A DNA stretch of 11,289 bases from an uncultured Methylococcaceae bacterium (GCA_903903365.1 CAIUYS010000513.1:1-11289); one strand, 5' to 3'. Numbered from the stretch's first letter, positions 1 to 6,689 are shown. A program made the numbers and translations. Notes: a model not told the origin generated them from the sequence alone.

Positions 1-1152
1 GCTCATGGTGAAAAATCGCAAGCAGCATTTATGCGTATGCGTACTATTCACTGGTTTGACCTTAACTGGTCAAAAGAAGAAGTGCCAGTTAACGATACAA
101 TGACAATTTCAGGTAAATTCTTCGTGTTTACTGGCTGGCCAGAAACTGTTGATAAACCAGAAATCTCTTTCTTGAACATTGGTATTCCTGGTCCTGTATT
201 TATTCGTGCAGGATCTTGGATCGGTGGTCAATTAGTTCCACGTTCAGTTTCTTTGGAACTGGGTGAGACTTATGAGTTTAAAGTATTGTTGAAAGCACGT
301 CGTCCAGGTGACTGGCACGTTCACACTATGTTGAACGTTAAAGGTGGCGGTCCAATCATTGGTCCAGGTAAATGGGTAACTATTACTGGTTCTATGGGAT
401 CTTTTGTTAACCCAATTACTACTTTGACAGGCGAAACTGTTGACCTGGAAACTTATAACCTGGGCAACACTTACTTCTGGCATGCTGCATGGTACGCTAT
501 TGGTTTGATTTGGCTTGCATACTGGGTTCGTAAACCAATGTTTATCCCACGTTCAATCGCTGTTGAAGCTGGTAAAGCTGATTCATTGATTAGCGCTGCT
601 GATAAAAAAGTTGCATTGGGCTTTGCTGTAGGTACTATCGTAATTATTGCTATGTCAATGGCTAGCACTAACGAGAAGTTCCCTATTACAACTCCTCTGC
701 AAGCTGGTTTGTTACGTGGTATTAAATCAATTGATATGCCTGCTACTACAGTTAAGGTTAAAATTGAAGATGCTACTTACCGTGTACCAGGTCGTGCAAT
801 GCAAATGACCATGACTATCACTAACAATGGTGATTCATCTATTCGTTTAGGTGAGTTCAACACTGCTGGTGTACGTTTCATGGACGCTGCAGTATCTGTA
901 GATGAATCAGGTTATCCTGACGACTTATTGGCTGAAGAAGGTTTGACTGTTAGTGATAACAGCCCACTTGCTCCAGGTCAATCAAGAACCGTTCAAGTAA
1001 CTGCTTCTGACGCAGCATGGGAAGTTTATCGTTTAGCTGACTTGATCTATGATCCAGACAGTCGTTTTGCTGGTTTGTTATTCTTCTATGATGAAGCTGG
1101 CAACCGTCAAATGATTACAATTGACGCTCCATTAATTCCAAGCTTCATTTAA
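1..1152 (+). CDS. pmoB: Particulate methane monooxygenase subunit B (PmoB), 5' end outside window
   Basis: PmoB is the copper-binding periplasmic subunit of the membrane methane monooxygenase PmoABC, which oxidises methane to methanol. The reading frame is open from base 1, and the first residues (A-HGEKSQAAF) match the signal-peptide cleavage point of PmoB, so codon 1 corresponds to residue 32 of the Methylococcus capsulatus (Bath) protein. From there the length matches that protein without indels as far as I can recall it. The CuB ligands are present: the mature N-terminal His (codon 2, 4-6) and the HVH pair of DWHVHT (316-324). Two membrane helices lie at about 466-528 and 613-663, between two cupredoxin-like domains, and the C-terminus is DAPLIPSF. 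Codon use is strongly biased (GGT, CGT, GCT, ACT), as expected for a very highly expressed gene. Two ligands of the Bath bis-His copper site are changed (see findings). The usual gene order pmoC-pmoA-pmoB would place pmoCA just upstream of the window. AmoB is the only realistic alternative, but the sequence is much closer to methanotroph PmoB. Confidence 0.97.
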   Translation, partial: AHGEKSQAAFMRMRTIHWFDLNWSKEEVPVNDTMTISGKFFVFTGWPETVDKPEISFLNIGIPGPVFIRAGSWIGGQLVPRSVSLELGETYEFKVLLKARRPGDWHVHTMLNVKGGGPIIGPGKWVTITGSMGSFVNPITTLTGETVDLETYNLGNTYFWHAAWYAIGLIWLAYWVRKPMFIPRSIAVEAGKADSLISAADKKVALGFAVGTIVIIAMSMASTNEKFPITTPLQAGLLRGIKSIDMPATTVKVKIEDATYRVPGRAMQMTMTITNNGDSSIRLGEFNTAGVRFMDAAVSVDESGYPDDLLAEEGLTVSDNSPLAPGQSRTVQVTASDAAWEVYRLADLIYDPDSRFAGLLFFYDEAGNRQMITIDAPLIPSFI

Positions 1153-1162
1153 TATGAAATAA

Positions 1163-1189
1163 TTAACTGGTCGTTTCACGATCAGTTAA
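1163..1189 (+). other. Stem-loop in the 3' region of the pmoB transcript
   Basis: Inverted arms 1163-1173 and 1179-1189 form an 11-bp stem with one G-U pair and a 5-nt loop. No T-run follows, so it is not itself a terminator. It sits between the stop codon and the real terminator, where a hairpin could protect the abundant pmo mRNA from 3' exonucleases. That role is inferred. Confidence 0.6.
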
Positions 1190-1197
1190 GGAATTGA

Positions 1198-1236
1198 AAA
1201 ACCCCCGATACTTCTAAGTAGCGGGGGTTTTTTTTT
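1198..1236 (+). terminator. Rho-independent terminator of the pmo operon
   Basis: The arms AAAACCCCCG (1198-1207) and CGGGGGTTTT (1222-1231) pair perfectly. The inner bases TACT/AGTA extend the stem, and an uninterrupted T-run reaches 1236. It lies 46 bases after the pmoB stop and marks the end of the operon. Confidence 0.93.
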
Positions 1237-1689
1237 AACTTAAGGCGGCTAGGTGCCAGTCCTTTCGGAGAAGTAGGTTAAGAAAAGGGTTTGTATTTTT
1301 AAAATACGCCTTATCGAATTTTATTATCATCACCATTAAGTGATGTAGATGAGAGATTAATCGCAAGGTGTGTCAGATAGTTATAGAAATCCTCATGCCG
1401 AAACAGAGTCGATGGCTGAAGGTGATCTAAAAAAGTACAGATATATGGCTGAAAAATCCAATTAATCATCTCAAGAATCATTATCCCCAGAATAAGTTTC
1501 AATCATGCAGAACGCGCTCGCTGTTACCTGCAATATAAAAAAATGACGAGGCAGTATTCAACAACACGAATCCAGGTGATTCACTGACAGCGAACTTGTT
1601 GCCAGATAGAGAGTTGATGTGTTGCCAATCCTGTCTATTCGTCAAAGCTCTAACAGAAGGAACACTTTAGACTACCACGATGCCACAAT
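1237..1689. other. Non-coding, decayed sequence with no recognisable gene
   Basis: No open frame here resembles a known protein. A palindrome, GTATTTT/AAAATAC, lies at 1293-1307. The only uninterrupted frame is a 63-codon stretch on the minus strand without convincing protein character. The segment runs directly into a transposase relic, so it is probably old mobile-element debris. Weak resemblance to the catalytic part of that transposase may start near 1640, but I could not align it convincingly. Confidence 0.5.
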
Positions 1690-1836
1690 AAAAAACTATC
1701 AGTACAACGTACTTTCATTGAGCATGTCAATCGCCGATGCAAGATTTTCAGGATCGTCAAAGATGTTTATCGAGGCAAGCACAAGCATTAGACATTGATA
1801 TGGAATTTAGTGACGGCTCTTGTTAACTTGCGGTAT
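1690..1836 (+). pseudogene. Relic of an IS5-superfamily (DDE_Tnp_4 type) transposase, C-terminal part
   Basis: In the frame of 1693 the translation reads LSVQRTFIEHVNRRCKIFRI, then VKDVYRGKHKH, a TAG stop at 1789, and TLIWNLVTALVNLRY. This is the C-terminal block of IS5-superfamily transposases of the DDE_Tnp_4 type, which carry a typical IEHVNRxxKIFRIxxxxYRxxxKxxGLxxNL motif including the catalytic Glu. The in-frame stop, the missing N-terminal two thirds and the stops upstream show it is dead. Terminal inverted repeats and target duplications could not be recognised. Identification rests on this single conserved block. Confidence 0.72.
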
Positions 1837-2046
1837 GACGGCATTCAGAAAAGATGTCTAATAAACTAGATTACAAAGTGTTGCGGTAGGGAGCTATAAG
1901 CCTCGGCCAATTTCGGTTAATTCATTGACATGCTATTGCTATAAATTACCCAAACTAAAACACGCTAATTCTGTTGACTTTAAACAAGCTGCTAAATTAA
2001 TTTATTGATCGGCTTGAAGATAAATAAATTCGTTAAAATTATTTAA

Positions 2047-2756
2047 ATGCTGGAACGAGATCAGTTAGTTTTTCAGTAGATATGGTTACCCAATATTTGC
2101 AGGCAGTTTGTTAATGCCATTTTGTGGATATTACGTACGGGAGCACAGTGGCGTGTATTACCGTGAACGTAGGGCAAATGGAATAACATCTTCAAGCGTT
2201 TTTCACGTTGGTGCATCAACGGCATATGGGGTAAAATTCTCTGCCATATTCTGAAGACGCTGATTTAAAAAATGCTTTCATGGATGGCTAAGTTATTAGG
2301 GCACATGCCTGTGCAGTTGGAGCGGCCTATCTCTGGCTGAGAATGAAACGCTTGTGCGTTCCAAAGGTGGGTTTGGTTGAAATATTCACGCACTTTGTGA
2401 TGGCTTGGGCTTGTCCATCAAATTCATCCTGACAGGGGGGCAGGAGGCTAAATGCAAGCAAGCAATATCTTTATTAGAAAATGCCGTTTTAGTAGACAAA
2501 GCCTATGACACGAACGAGTTGCGGGAGGGGTTATCCAAGTCGTAAAATAAAAGCGGTTATCCCCGCTAAATCGAACCGAAAAAAAGTTCTGAGTGAGATT
2601 ATTGGCATTATAAGGACCGGCATGCCATTGAATCTATGTTCGGCAAACTCAAGAACTATCCCAGAATTGCTACACGATATGCGAAAAAAGCTTTTAATTA
2701 AATGGGGATGTTATCATTTTCCTCGGTGCTTTTATGGCTGAGGTTAAACGTCAAGA
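2047..2756 (+). pseudogene. Frameshifted IS5-family (IS427/IS1031-like) transposase remnant
   Basis: Almost the whole transposase can be read, but only by changing frame. The start is MLERDQ (2047). FVNAILWILRTGAQWRVLP (from 2107) continues through a TGA (2164) and a TAG (2170) into GKWNNIFKRFSRWCINGIWGKIL. FMDG, a stop, then VIRAHACAVGA follows (from 2277). Next come KGGFG, a stop, then IHALCDGLGL and LVDKAYDTNELRE (from 2363). SRKIKAVIPAKSNRK is in the frame of 2505, and DYWHYKDRHAIESMFGKLK with RIATRYAKKAFN is from 2597. The catalytic triad is still legible: Asp in FMDG, Asp in LVDKAYD and Glu in HAIESMFGK. Several frameshifts and stops rule out a single programmed -1 frameshift as used by some IS5 members. 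No clear inverted repeats mark the ends. It is an old insertion next to the pmo operon. Confidence 0.9.
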
Positions 2757-3075
2757 GAACTTAGTTAATGCGGATAGGGCAATTGTATTCGCGAAAGGGG
2801 CATCATAAATACCGCCACTTAAGGTGGAAAGTTGTTGTTTTTAATGTGCCGTTCTTTTAACGGCTAGCCAAAAGCCAAGTATTGAAATTATTTCTATAGA
2901 CTTTCAGAAATTAAATTTCCAATTTTATCTATTAAACTCCATTAAAATAAGCACTGTTATGTGCTTTATTTGGAAATAATTTTATCTGAAATTGTGTAAG
3001 AAAATGAATATACAACTGTTTCTCAGTGTTAGATATTTTTAATATCAGAACCTACATACCTTTGTTATCGTTTTA
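2757..3075. other. AT-rich intergenic stretch without a gene
   Basis: No coding frame is supported. Small dyads occur: CCAC/GTGG around a TTAAG core near 2815-2828, AAGCAC/GTGCTT at 2949-2966, and GATATT/AATATC at 3032-3046. It separates the transposase relic from the 3' end of the minus-strand secreted-protein gene. Confidence 0.6.
2944..2966 (-). terminator. Possible weak terminator downstream of the minus-strand secreted protein gene
   Basis: Read on the minus strand, AAGCAC and GTGCTT form a 6-bp stem with a 6-nt loop, followed by ATTTTAAT. The stem is short and lies about 110 bases after the stop codon at 3076, so this is tentative. Confidence 0.3.
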
Positions 3076-3903
3076 TCAGAAATTGAACTCATCAACCGGA
3101 CTGCCAGGAGTGCTAGTGGAAATGTTCAGTGTACCCGTCTGATAAAAGAAATCCTGGTTATTGTAATCATGGGTGTCGAGAACAATTCGGCATGAAGTGG
3201 GACCGGATGTCCGATCTTTTACAAATACGGTACGTCCTGCAACACTATCGTCGCGAATTACTTTTGAGCGTTGCCAGTATTGATGAATTGGGAAACCCTG
3301 CTTGGAAATGGATTGCACGCCCCAGTCGAATATGTAAGGTAAACCTGTTGAGGTGTCATTGACAAGATTAAAATCCTTGATCACTTTACCATTGATAGTA
3401 TTGAATCTCCCGCTATTGCCCATTACTTGAATGCTGCTATCCATTTCCATTACTGTCCCTTTGGCATTGTAAGACACATAGGCATGGTAATTTAATATTG
3501 GTACTTGATTGAGTCCACCAATACCCTTTTGGTTAACAATGATTTGCTGCCCTTTGAAGGAATCGAAAGGCTGGGACGTGGCTCTTAGTGTAAAGATGGA
3601 ACCGGGCGAAACTACGGTAACAATGTTGTAATCCGGCTTATTGTTGGAACCATCACTGAATATGTATATCTCACTAGTGCCTGAGGATAAGGAGCAACTG
3701 GTAGTACTGATGCGTACCTCTGCCATTTGCATGACGCCTTCCAGTAAGGCATAGGCCGCTCTTTCGGCAGCGCTAATGTCAGTTGAGGCGACTAATGGGG
3801 AGGCGGGGCCCTGATTATAAATTGCTGGTGGAGGCATCGGATCCGCTAGTGCAATTGCGGTAAAGCCTGCCAACAGAGCTGATGCAAACACCTTGTTATT
3901 CAT
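3076..3903 (-). CDS. Unrecognised secreted protein, paralogue of the upstream neighbour
   Basis: The 275-residue protein has a Sec signal peptide (MNNKVFASALLAGFTAIALA, cleavage near ALA-DP). I chose the ATG at 3901-3903 because GAGGAAG lies 8 bases before it and the signal peptide starts there; an in-frame start at 3972 would add 23 charged residues in front. I do not recognise the family. Visible features of the mature protein are IYNQGP.SP, TDIS.AER.AY, a helical stretch QMAEVRI, TSCS (Cys70), GKVIKDF, DWG.QS, YWQRSK, GRTVFVKDR, TSCR (Cys238) and NNQDFF.QTG.L. Cys70 and Cys238 are its only cysteines and are shared with the neighbour, suggesting one disulfide. There are no transmembrane segments after the signal, no haem or metal motifs and no sorting tag. 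It is probably periplasmic, secreted or surface attached. A terminator precedes it, so it should have its own promoter. Confidence 0.9.
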   Translation of the reverse strand: MNNKVFASALLAGFTAIALADPMPPPAIYNQGPASPLVASTDISAAERAAYALLEGVMQMAEVRISTTSCSLSSGTSEIYIFSDGSNNKPDYNIVTVVSPGSIFTLRATSQPFDSFKGQQIIVNQKGIGGLNQVPILNYHAYVSYNAKGTVMEMDSSIQVMGNSGRFNTINGKVIKDFNLVNDTSTGLPYIFDWGVQSISKQGFPIHQYWQRSKVIRDDSVAGRTVFVKDRTSGPTSCRIVLDTHDYNNQDFFYQTGTLNISTSTPGSPVDEFNF

Positions 3904-3936
3904 AATCAGCACTTCCTCTTTGGCCAAATGATATGA

Positions 3937-3963
3937 GATAGGGGCTCTGTTATTGCCCCTATC
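3937..3963 (-). promoter_or_regulatory. Perfect 9-bp inverted repeat in the leader of the 3076-3903 gene
   Basis: Arms 3937-3945 and 3955-3963 (GATAGGGGC/GCCCCTATC on the coding strand) are perfectly complementary with a 9-nt loop. The hairpin ends about 18 bases before the GAGGAAG ribosome site. It could be an operator, or an mRNA structure controlling stability or ribosome access. No T-run follows, so it is not a terminator. Confidence 0.5.
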
Positions 3964-3983
3964 GCAATTCAATTTTATTTAAG

Positions 3984-4018
3984 TAAAAACCTCCCAGTTT
4001 GCAACGGGAGGTTTTTTT
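3984..4018 (-). terminator. Rho-independent terminator between the two paralogues
   Basis: The arms AAAAACCTCCC (3985-3995) and GGGAGGTTTTT (4006-4016) pair perfectly around a 10-nt loop, with T-rich tails on both strands. On the minus strand it ends the upstream paralogue (stop at 4047) and uncouples it from the downstream one. Confidence 0.88.
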
Positions 4019-4046
4019 GGGGTGGGTAAAACTAAGTCAAGGCTCC

Positions 4047-4934
4047 TTAGAATGGGAAGAATGGGAGTTCAGTGAATGCTGGCACTGGTGCATTCGGGGC
4101 TACGCCGGTTTGGATTATTAAGCTGCCAGTTTGATTGAAGAAATCCTGGTTGTTATCACCTAGTGTATCAATGATGATGCGGCAAGAGGTTGCACCAACC
4201 AGACGATCTTTCACAAATACCGTCCGGCCAATAGTGCCGTCACTACGGTGTGATTTAGAACGTTGCCAGTATTTGTTGACAGGGTAGTTCTCTTTGTCCA
4301 GTGACTGAAGACCCCAGTCGTAGATGTTGACGCGATCAGTCGAATTGGGATCTATTGTGCCATTATAGAAATCCTTGATCACTTTGCCAGTATATGTGTC
4401 GTAGCGATTATTAATACCAAACACTTGTACTCTGCTCGTGGAGTCCATCATGTTGTTAGCACTGTTATATGCCAATTGAGCACTATAACCCTGCACACTT
4501 CTTTGTTTCAATATGCCTGAACCCATAGTTACAAACATAATTTGACCGCGGTCATTTCCCAATGGAGGCTTAGGATCAGAAGCATTTGAATTGGCCTGAA
4601 CCGTGAATGAGCCGCCAGGTGAAACTACAGTGGCATAGTTTGAAGTAGGACTAGCTGTTAAACCATCAGAAAAAGCGTGAACATCGAATGTACCAGCGGA
4701 ATTCGAGCAGCTTGTCGCATGAATTCTTGCTTCAGCAATTTGCAAAATAGCTTCATAGTTGGCATAAGCAGTACGTTCTGCAAGACTTATATCGGTTTTA
4801 GCAACGTCAGGAGATTGCGGGCCAGCATTATAAATGCCATCCACTGCTGGCGGCTCATTTAGTGCTGCTGCAAAACCCGCAGTTGAAACAACAGCCAAAA
4901 CGGCTGCGCTGAGAATATTTAGTTTAATGTTCAT
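4047..4934 (-). CDS. Unrecognised secreted protein, paralogue of the downstream neighbour
   Basis: The 295-residue protein has a signal peptide (MNIKLNILSAAVLAVVSTAGFAAA). The ATG at 4932-4934 is preferred over an in-frame ATG at 4979 because TTGGAG lies about 8 bases upstream and the signal peptide begins there. It aligns along its whole length with the next gene (3076-3903). Shared blocks are IYN.GP.SP.VA.TDIS.AER.AY, AE.RI..TSCS..GT, SDG, TVVSPG, GKVIKDF, YDWG.QS, YWQRSK, GRTVFVKDR..G.TSCRI..DT and NNQDFF.QTG.L. The two cysteines (Cys76, Cys251) are again the only ones. It differs by an Asn/Pro-rich insertion near residues 105-130 and a longer Pro/Phe-rich tail ending in LPFFPF. I know no function for this family; the shared signal peptide and cysteine pair indicate an exported, disulfide-bonded protein. 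The pair arose by tandem duplication. Confidence 0.9.
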   Translation of the reverse strand: MNIKLNILSAAVLAVVSTAGFAAALNEPPAVDGIYNAGPQSPDVAKTDISLAERTAYANYEAILQIAEARIHATSCSNSAGTFDVHAFSDGLTASPTSNYATVVSPGGSFTVQANSNASDPKPPLGNDRGQIMFVTMGSGILKQRSVQGYSAQLAYNSANNMMDSTSRVQVFGINNRYDTYTGKVIKDFYNGTIDPNSTDRVNIYDWGLQSLDKENYPVNKYWQRSKSHRSDGTIGRTVFVKDRLVGATSCRIIIDTLGDNNQDFFNQTGSLIIQTGVAPNAPVPAFTELPFFPF

Positions 4935-4952
4935 GGTAAAACTCCAATTATG

Positions 4953-4979
4953 ATTATAAAAATAGTCTATAATGGTCAT
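4953..4979 (-). promoter_or_regulatory. Candidate promoter for the 4047-4934 gene
   Basis: On the minus strand, ATGACC (4979-4974) and TATAAT (4958-4953) could be -35 and -10 boxes. The 15-base spacer is shorter than ideal. Initiation would fall just before the ribosome site. Tentative. Confidence 0.3.
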
Positions 4980-5028
4980 GTTGTTAGGTAAGGTCCAGGG
5001 CGGTCATGACCATAAAAAACCGCACTGT

Positions 5029-5050
5029 AAATTGAGTTGCAGCTCAATTT
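5029..5050. promoter_or_regulatory. Perfect inverted repeat upstream of the 4047-4934 gene
   Basis: Arms AAATTGAG (5029-5036) and CTCAATTT (5043-5050) flank a 6-base centre, about 95 bases before the start codon. Position and symmetry suit an operator for a dimeric regulator. No T-run follows on the minus strand. The surrounding 4980-5195 gap shows no gene. Confidence 0.4.
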
Positions 5051-5195
5051 GTTTCTCCCCCTACTGTATTGGTATACCCATGCAGCTAAATTAAGTTTGC
5101 CTGATAAAGTCATATCCGGTAGGGAAGGAATTATTTCTTAACTTTTTAACTCATCTTAAATTTAGTCAAATGGCCTGTTTACTCCAGCCAAATAA

Positions 5196-5843
5196 TTAGC
5201 AGGCTATTTTTTTACGCCAGGATGAGAATAATCCAATCAGTGCAGAACCCATCAACCATACTGTAGCTGGAACTGGTACGGGTGATCCTGCTTGAACCTG
5301 CATCGCAAAGGGTTGGATCGTACCAGTGCCTTGACCGCCTAACAGTGAGTCAAAAGCCCATTGACCTTTGCTATTGGGATTATCAGAATAGTACCAAGAT
5401 ATGTCTGCTGCCCCAGGGGCAGAGGCATCAAGTTTCACCCAATAGGTATGACTGGAAAAAAGGAGATTTAGTCCGTCATCCAACGGATTCGGTTTGAACT
5501 GGCTTATACCAGCTATGGTGCTGACCTCTGGAGGATTTATATATTCATGGCCAATTTTGTTTGGACCCGGGATACCAGCATTATTATCAGAATAAAGTTG
5601 CAAGGTAACGCCATCAATAGAACCACCTGAAAAAAAGGTGCCGGCCAGTTGCAAGTTAATATCTCCCAGTGTACAACCAAATGTACATTTTGTACCCATT
5701 TCAAATGCATTGGCAATCCAACCAGGTGTCGCGAGGGAAGAGTTACTCCCTGGATTTAACTGATACAAAATGTCACTGTTTGCAGCCGATGAGAAGCTCA
5801 AACCCAACGCTAAAACCAAACTCATTTTTTTATATGTATTCAT
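5196..5843 (-). CDS. PEP-CTERM sorting domain protein (exosortase substrate)
   Basis: The 215-residue exported protein has a signal peptide (MNTYKKMSLVLALGLSFSSAANS) and a classic C-terminal sorting tag, VPVPATVWLMGSALIGLF followed by SSWRKK. This is the VPxPA form of PEP-CTERM, with a hydrophobic helix and a basic end. In this family, exosortase (EpsH/XrtA type) cleaves at the tag, and the proteins are linked to exopolysaccharide export, flocs or sheaths. The body (QLNPGSNSS....GW.ANAF, LQLYSD..GIPG, YWVKLDASA....ISWYYSD) resembles the 'choice-of-anchor' beta-sandwich domains often found with such tags. Two cysteines (KCTFGC) may form a disulfide. GGAGAG lies about 8 bases before the ATG. 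No exosortase is in the window, so it must be elsewhere in the genome. The stretch upstream is unusually long and repeat rich, which suggests elaborate regulation. Confidence 0.92.
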   Translation of the reverse strand: MNTYKKMSLVLALGLSFSSAANSDILYQLNPGSNSSLATPGWIANAFEMGTKCTFGCTLGDINLQLAGTFFSGGSIDGVTLQLYSDNNAGIPGPNKIGHEYINPPEVSTIAGISQFKPNPLDDGLNLLFSSHTYWVKLDASAPGAADISWYYSDNPNSKGQWAFDSLLGGQGTGTIQPFAMQVQAGSPVPVPATVWLMGSALIGLFSSWRKKIAC

Positions 5844-5894
5844 TCTCTTACTCTCCTAAATTCTTCTCAATTATTTTAATAACGGCTTAAATAG

Positions 5895-5946
5895 GTTGCT
5901 TTCATTCATACTGAGTGGCTTTCATTTAGGATCAGTTGCTTATTAA
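5895..5946 (-). promoter_or_regulatory. Three 20-bp-phased direct repeats before the PEP-CTERM gene
   Basis: GTTGCTTTCATT (5895-5906), GTGGCTTTCATT (5915-5926) and a weaker GTTGCTTATTAA (5935-5946) start exactly 20 bases apart, on the same face of the helix. They lie 52-103 bases before the start codon on the minus strand, where they read AATGAAAGCMAC. Phased direct repeats in this position are typical of response-regulator or activator binding. The regulator is unknown. Confidence 0.5.
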
Positions 5947-6099
5947 ATATCTAATCCACTTAGGAAAGTTTTTTGATACACAAAAGTTTTAGCAGTAGAT
6001 GTGCCAATGTTATTTTATATTTTTAACCAATTGAATTAATATGTATTTTATTTTTTTTTAAAATGTATCTATAATTTGTTAAAGAATTCTATGGTAAAA

Positions 6100-6117
6100 G
6101 TGTAAAAAATCCTGACG
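6100..6117. promoter_or_regulatory. Conserved 18-mer, copy 1 (candidate regulator site)
   Basis: GTGTAAAAAATCCTGACG, 257-274 bases upstream of the PEP-CTERM start codon. Half-sites TGTAA and TGACG (reverse complement CGTCA) give a YGTMA-N7-TKACR type dyad, as bound by dimeric enhancer-binding proteins. Function inferred only. Confidence 0.4.
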
Positions 6118-6344
6118 TTTTTAAGAGCCTAATGAAGTGAAAAAATTTAATCCAAAGAGCATGAATCATGTCCGTTCTTGTGTGTCTGCGATTTTCGAAT
6201 AAGTTTAGTACTGTTTCTTCTGAAAAATTAAGATACTTATTATCAATGAGTTATGGTGATGTTGAGTGAATTACAATTAGTTTTTTTAGATTCACTGCGC
6301 CAATTTGAGATGAATTTTTGCGGATATTTTGGGCAAAATTACAG

Positions 6345-6362
6345 GTGTAAAAAATCCTGACG
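6345..6362. promoter_or_regulatory. Conserved 18-mer, copy 2 (candidate regulator site)
   Basis: Identical to the copy at 6100, one repeat period further from the PEP-CTERM gene. It is preceded by the conserved CAATTTGAGAT and GCGGATATTTT blocks of the long repeat unit. Confidence 0.4.
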
Positions 6363-6591
6363 CCTTTTAAGACAGTTAGACATTTGAGCGTGAAAAATTT
6401 TTAGCATAACCGAATTAAAGACTATCTGTTGGTGTATACGGATTTAAAAAAGTTAGCACGCATTTTTTTGATAATTTAATAATATTATTTTATCAATTGG
6501 TTACGAAGATGAAAGGTGTGAGCTAAGCGGGTTTTTTTAAGTAATTACGTCAATTTGAAATTATTTTTTGCAGATATTTGTAGCAAAAAAA

Positions 6592-6609
6592 GTGTAAAAA
6601 ATCCTGACG
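6592..6609. promoter_or_regulatory. Conserved 18-mer, copy 3 (candidate regulator site)
   Basis: Identical to the other two copies. Sequence after it diverges and the long repeat ends here, shortly before the REP-like element. Confidence 0.4.
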
Positions 6610-6689
6610 ATTGAAAAGTCGTCTCTTGAGAGAGGATTGGAATATTTTCAGTTCAATCGACAAGTTTTTAATGCATGAGCTCGGGGAGT

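Noticed and set aside
1311..1502. 63-codon minus-strand frame that could be a small protein
   Set aside because: No ribosome site, signal or recognisable motif; it lies in decayed mobile-element debris and is likely open by chance.
2505..2741. 78-codon plus-strand frame as a real gene
   Set aside because: Only SRKIKAVIPAKSNRK is genuine protein sequence and belongs to the transposase; the rest is read out of frame through the same relic.
3904..3972. Longer N-terminus for the 3076-3903 protein starting at 3972
   Set aside because: It would place 23 polar residues before a clear signal peptide, span the leader hairpin, and ignore the good ribosome site before 3903.
3076..4934. Copper-repressed surface proteins (MopE/CorA type) as identity of the paralogues
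   Set aside because: Tempting next to pmoB, but I cannot match any CorA/MopE motif, and no haem CXXCH or kynurenine-type copper site pattern is visible.
5165..5215. Terminator for the PEP-CTERM gene from GCCTG/CAGGC
   Set aside because: The pairing arms are only 5 bases with a long loop, and the T-run is on the plus strand, the wrong side for this gene.
5844..6100. Sigma-54 promoter directly before the PEP-CTERM gene
   Set aside because: No GG-N10-GC arrangement in the correct orientation was found on the minus strand; the TGGC and TTGC words present are on the wrong strand and wrongly spaced.
6100..6609. CRISPR-like array from the three 18-mers
   Set aside because: Spacing is about 246 bases, the spacers resemble each other, and no cas gene is present; it is a tandem duplication.
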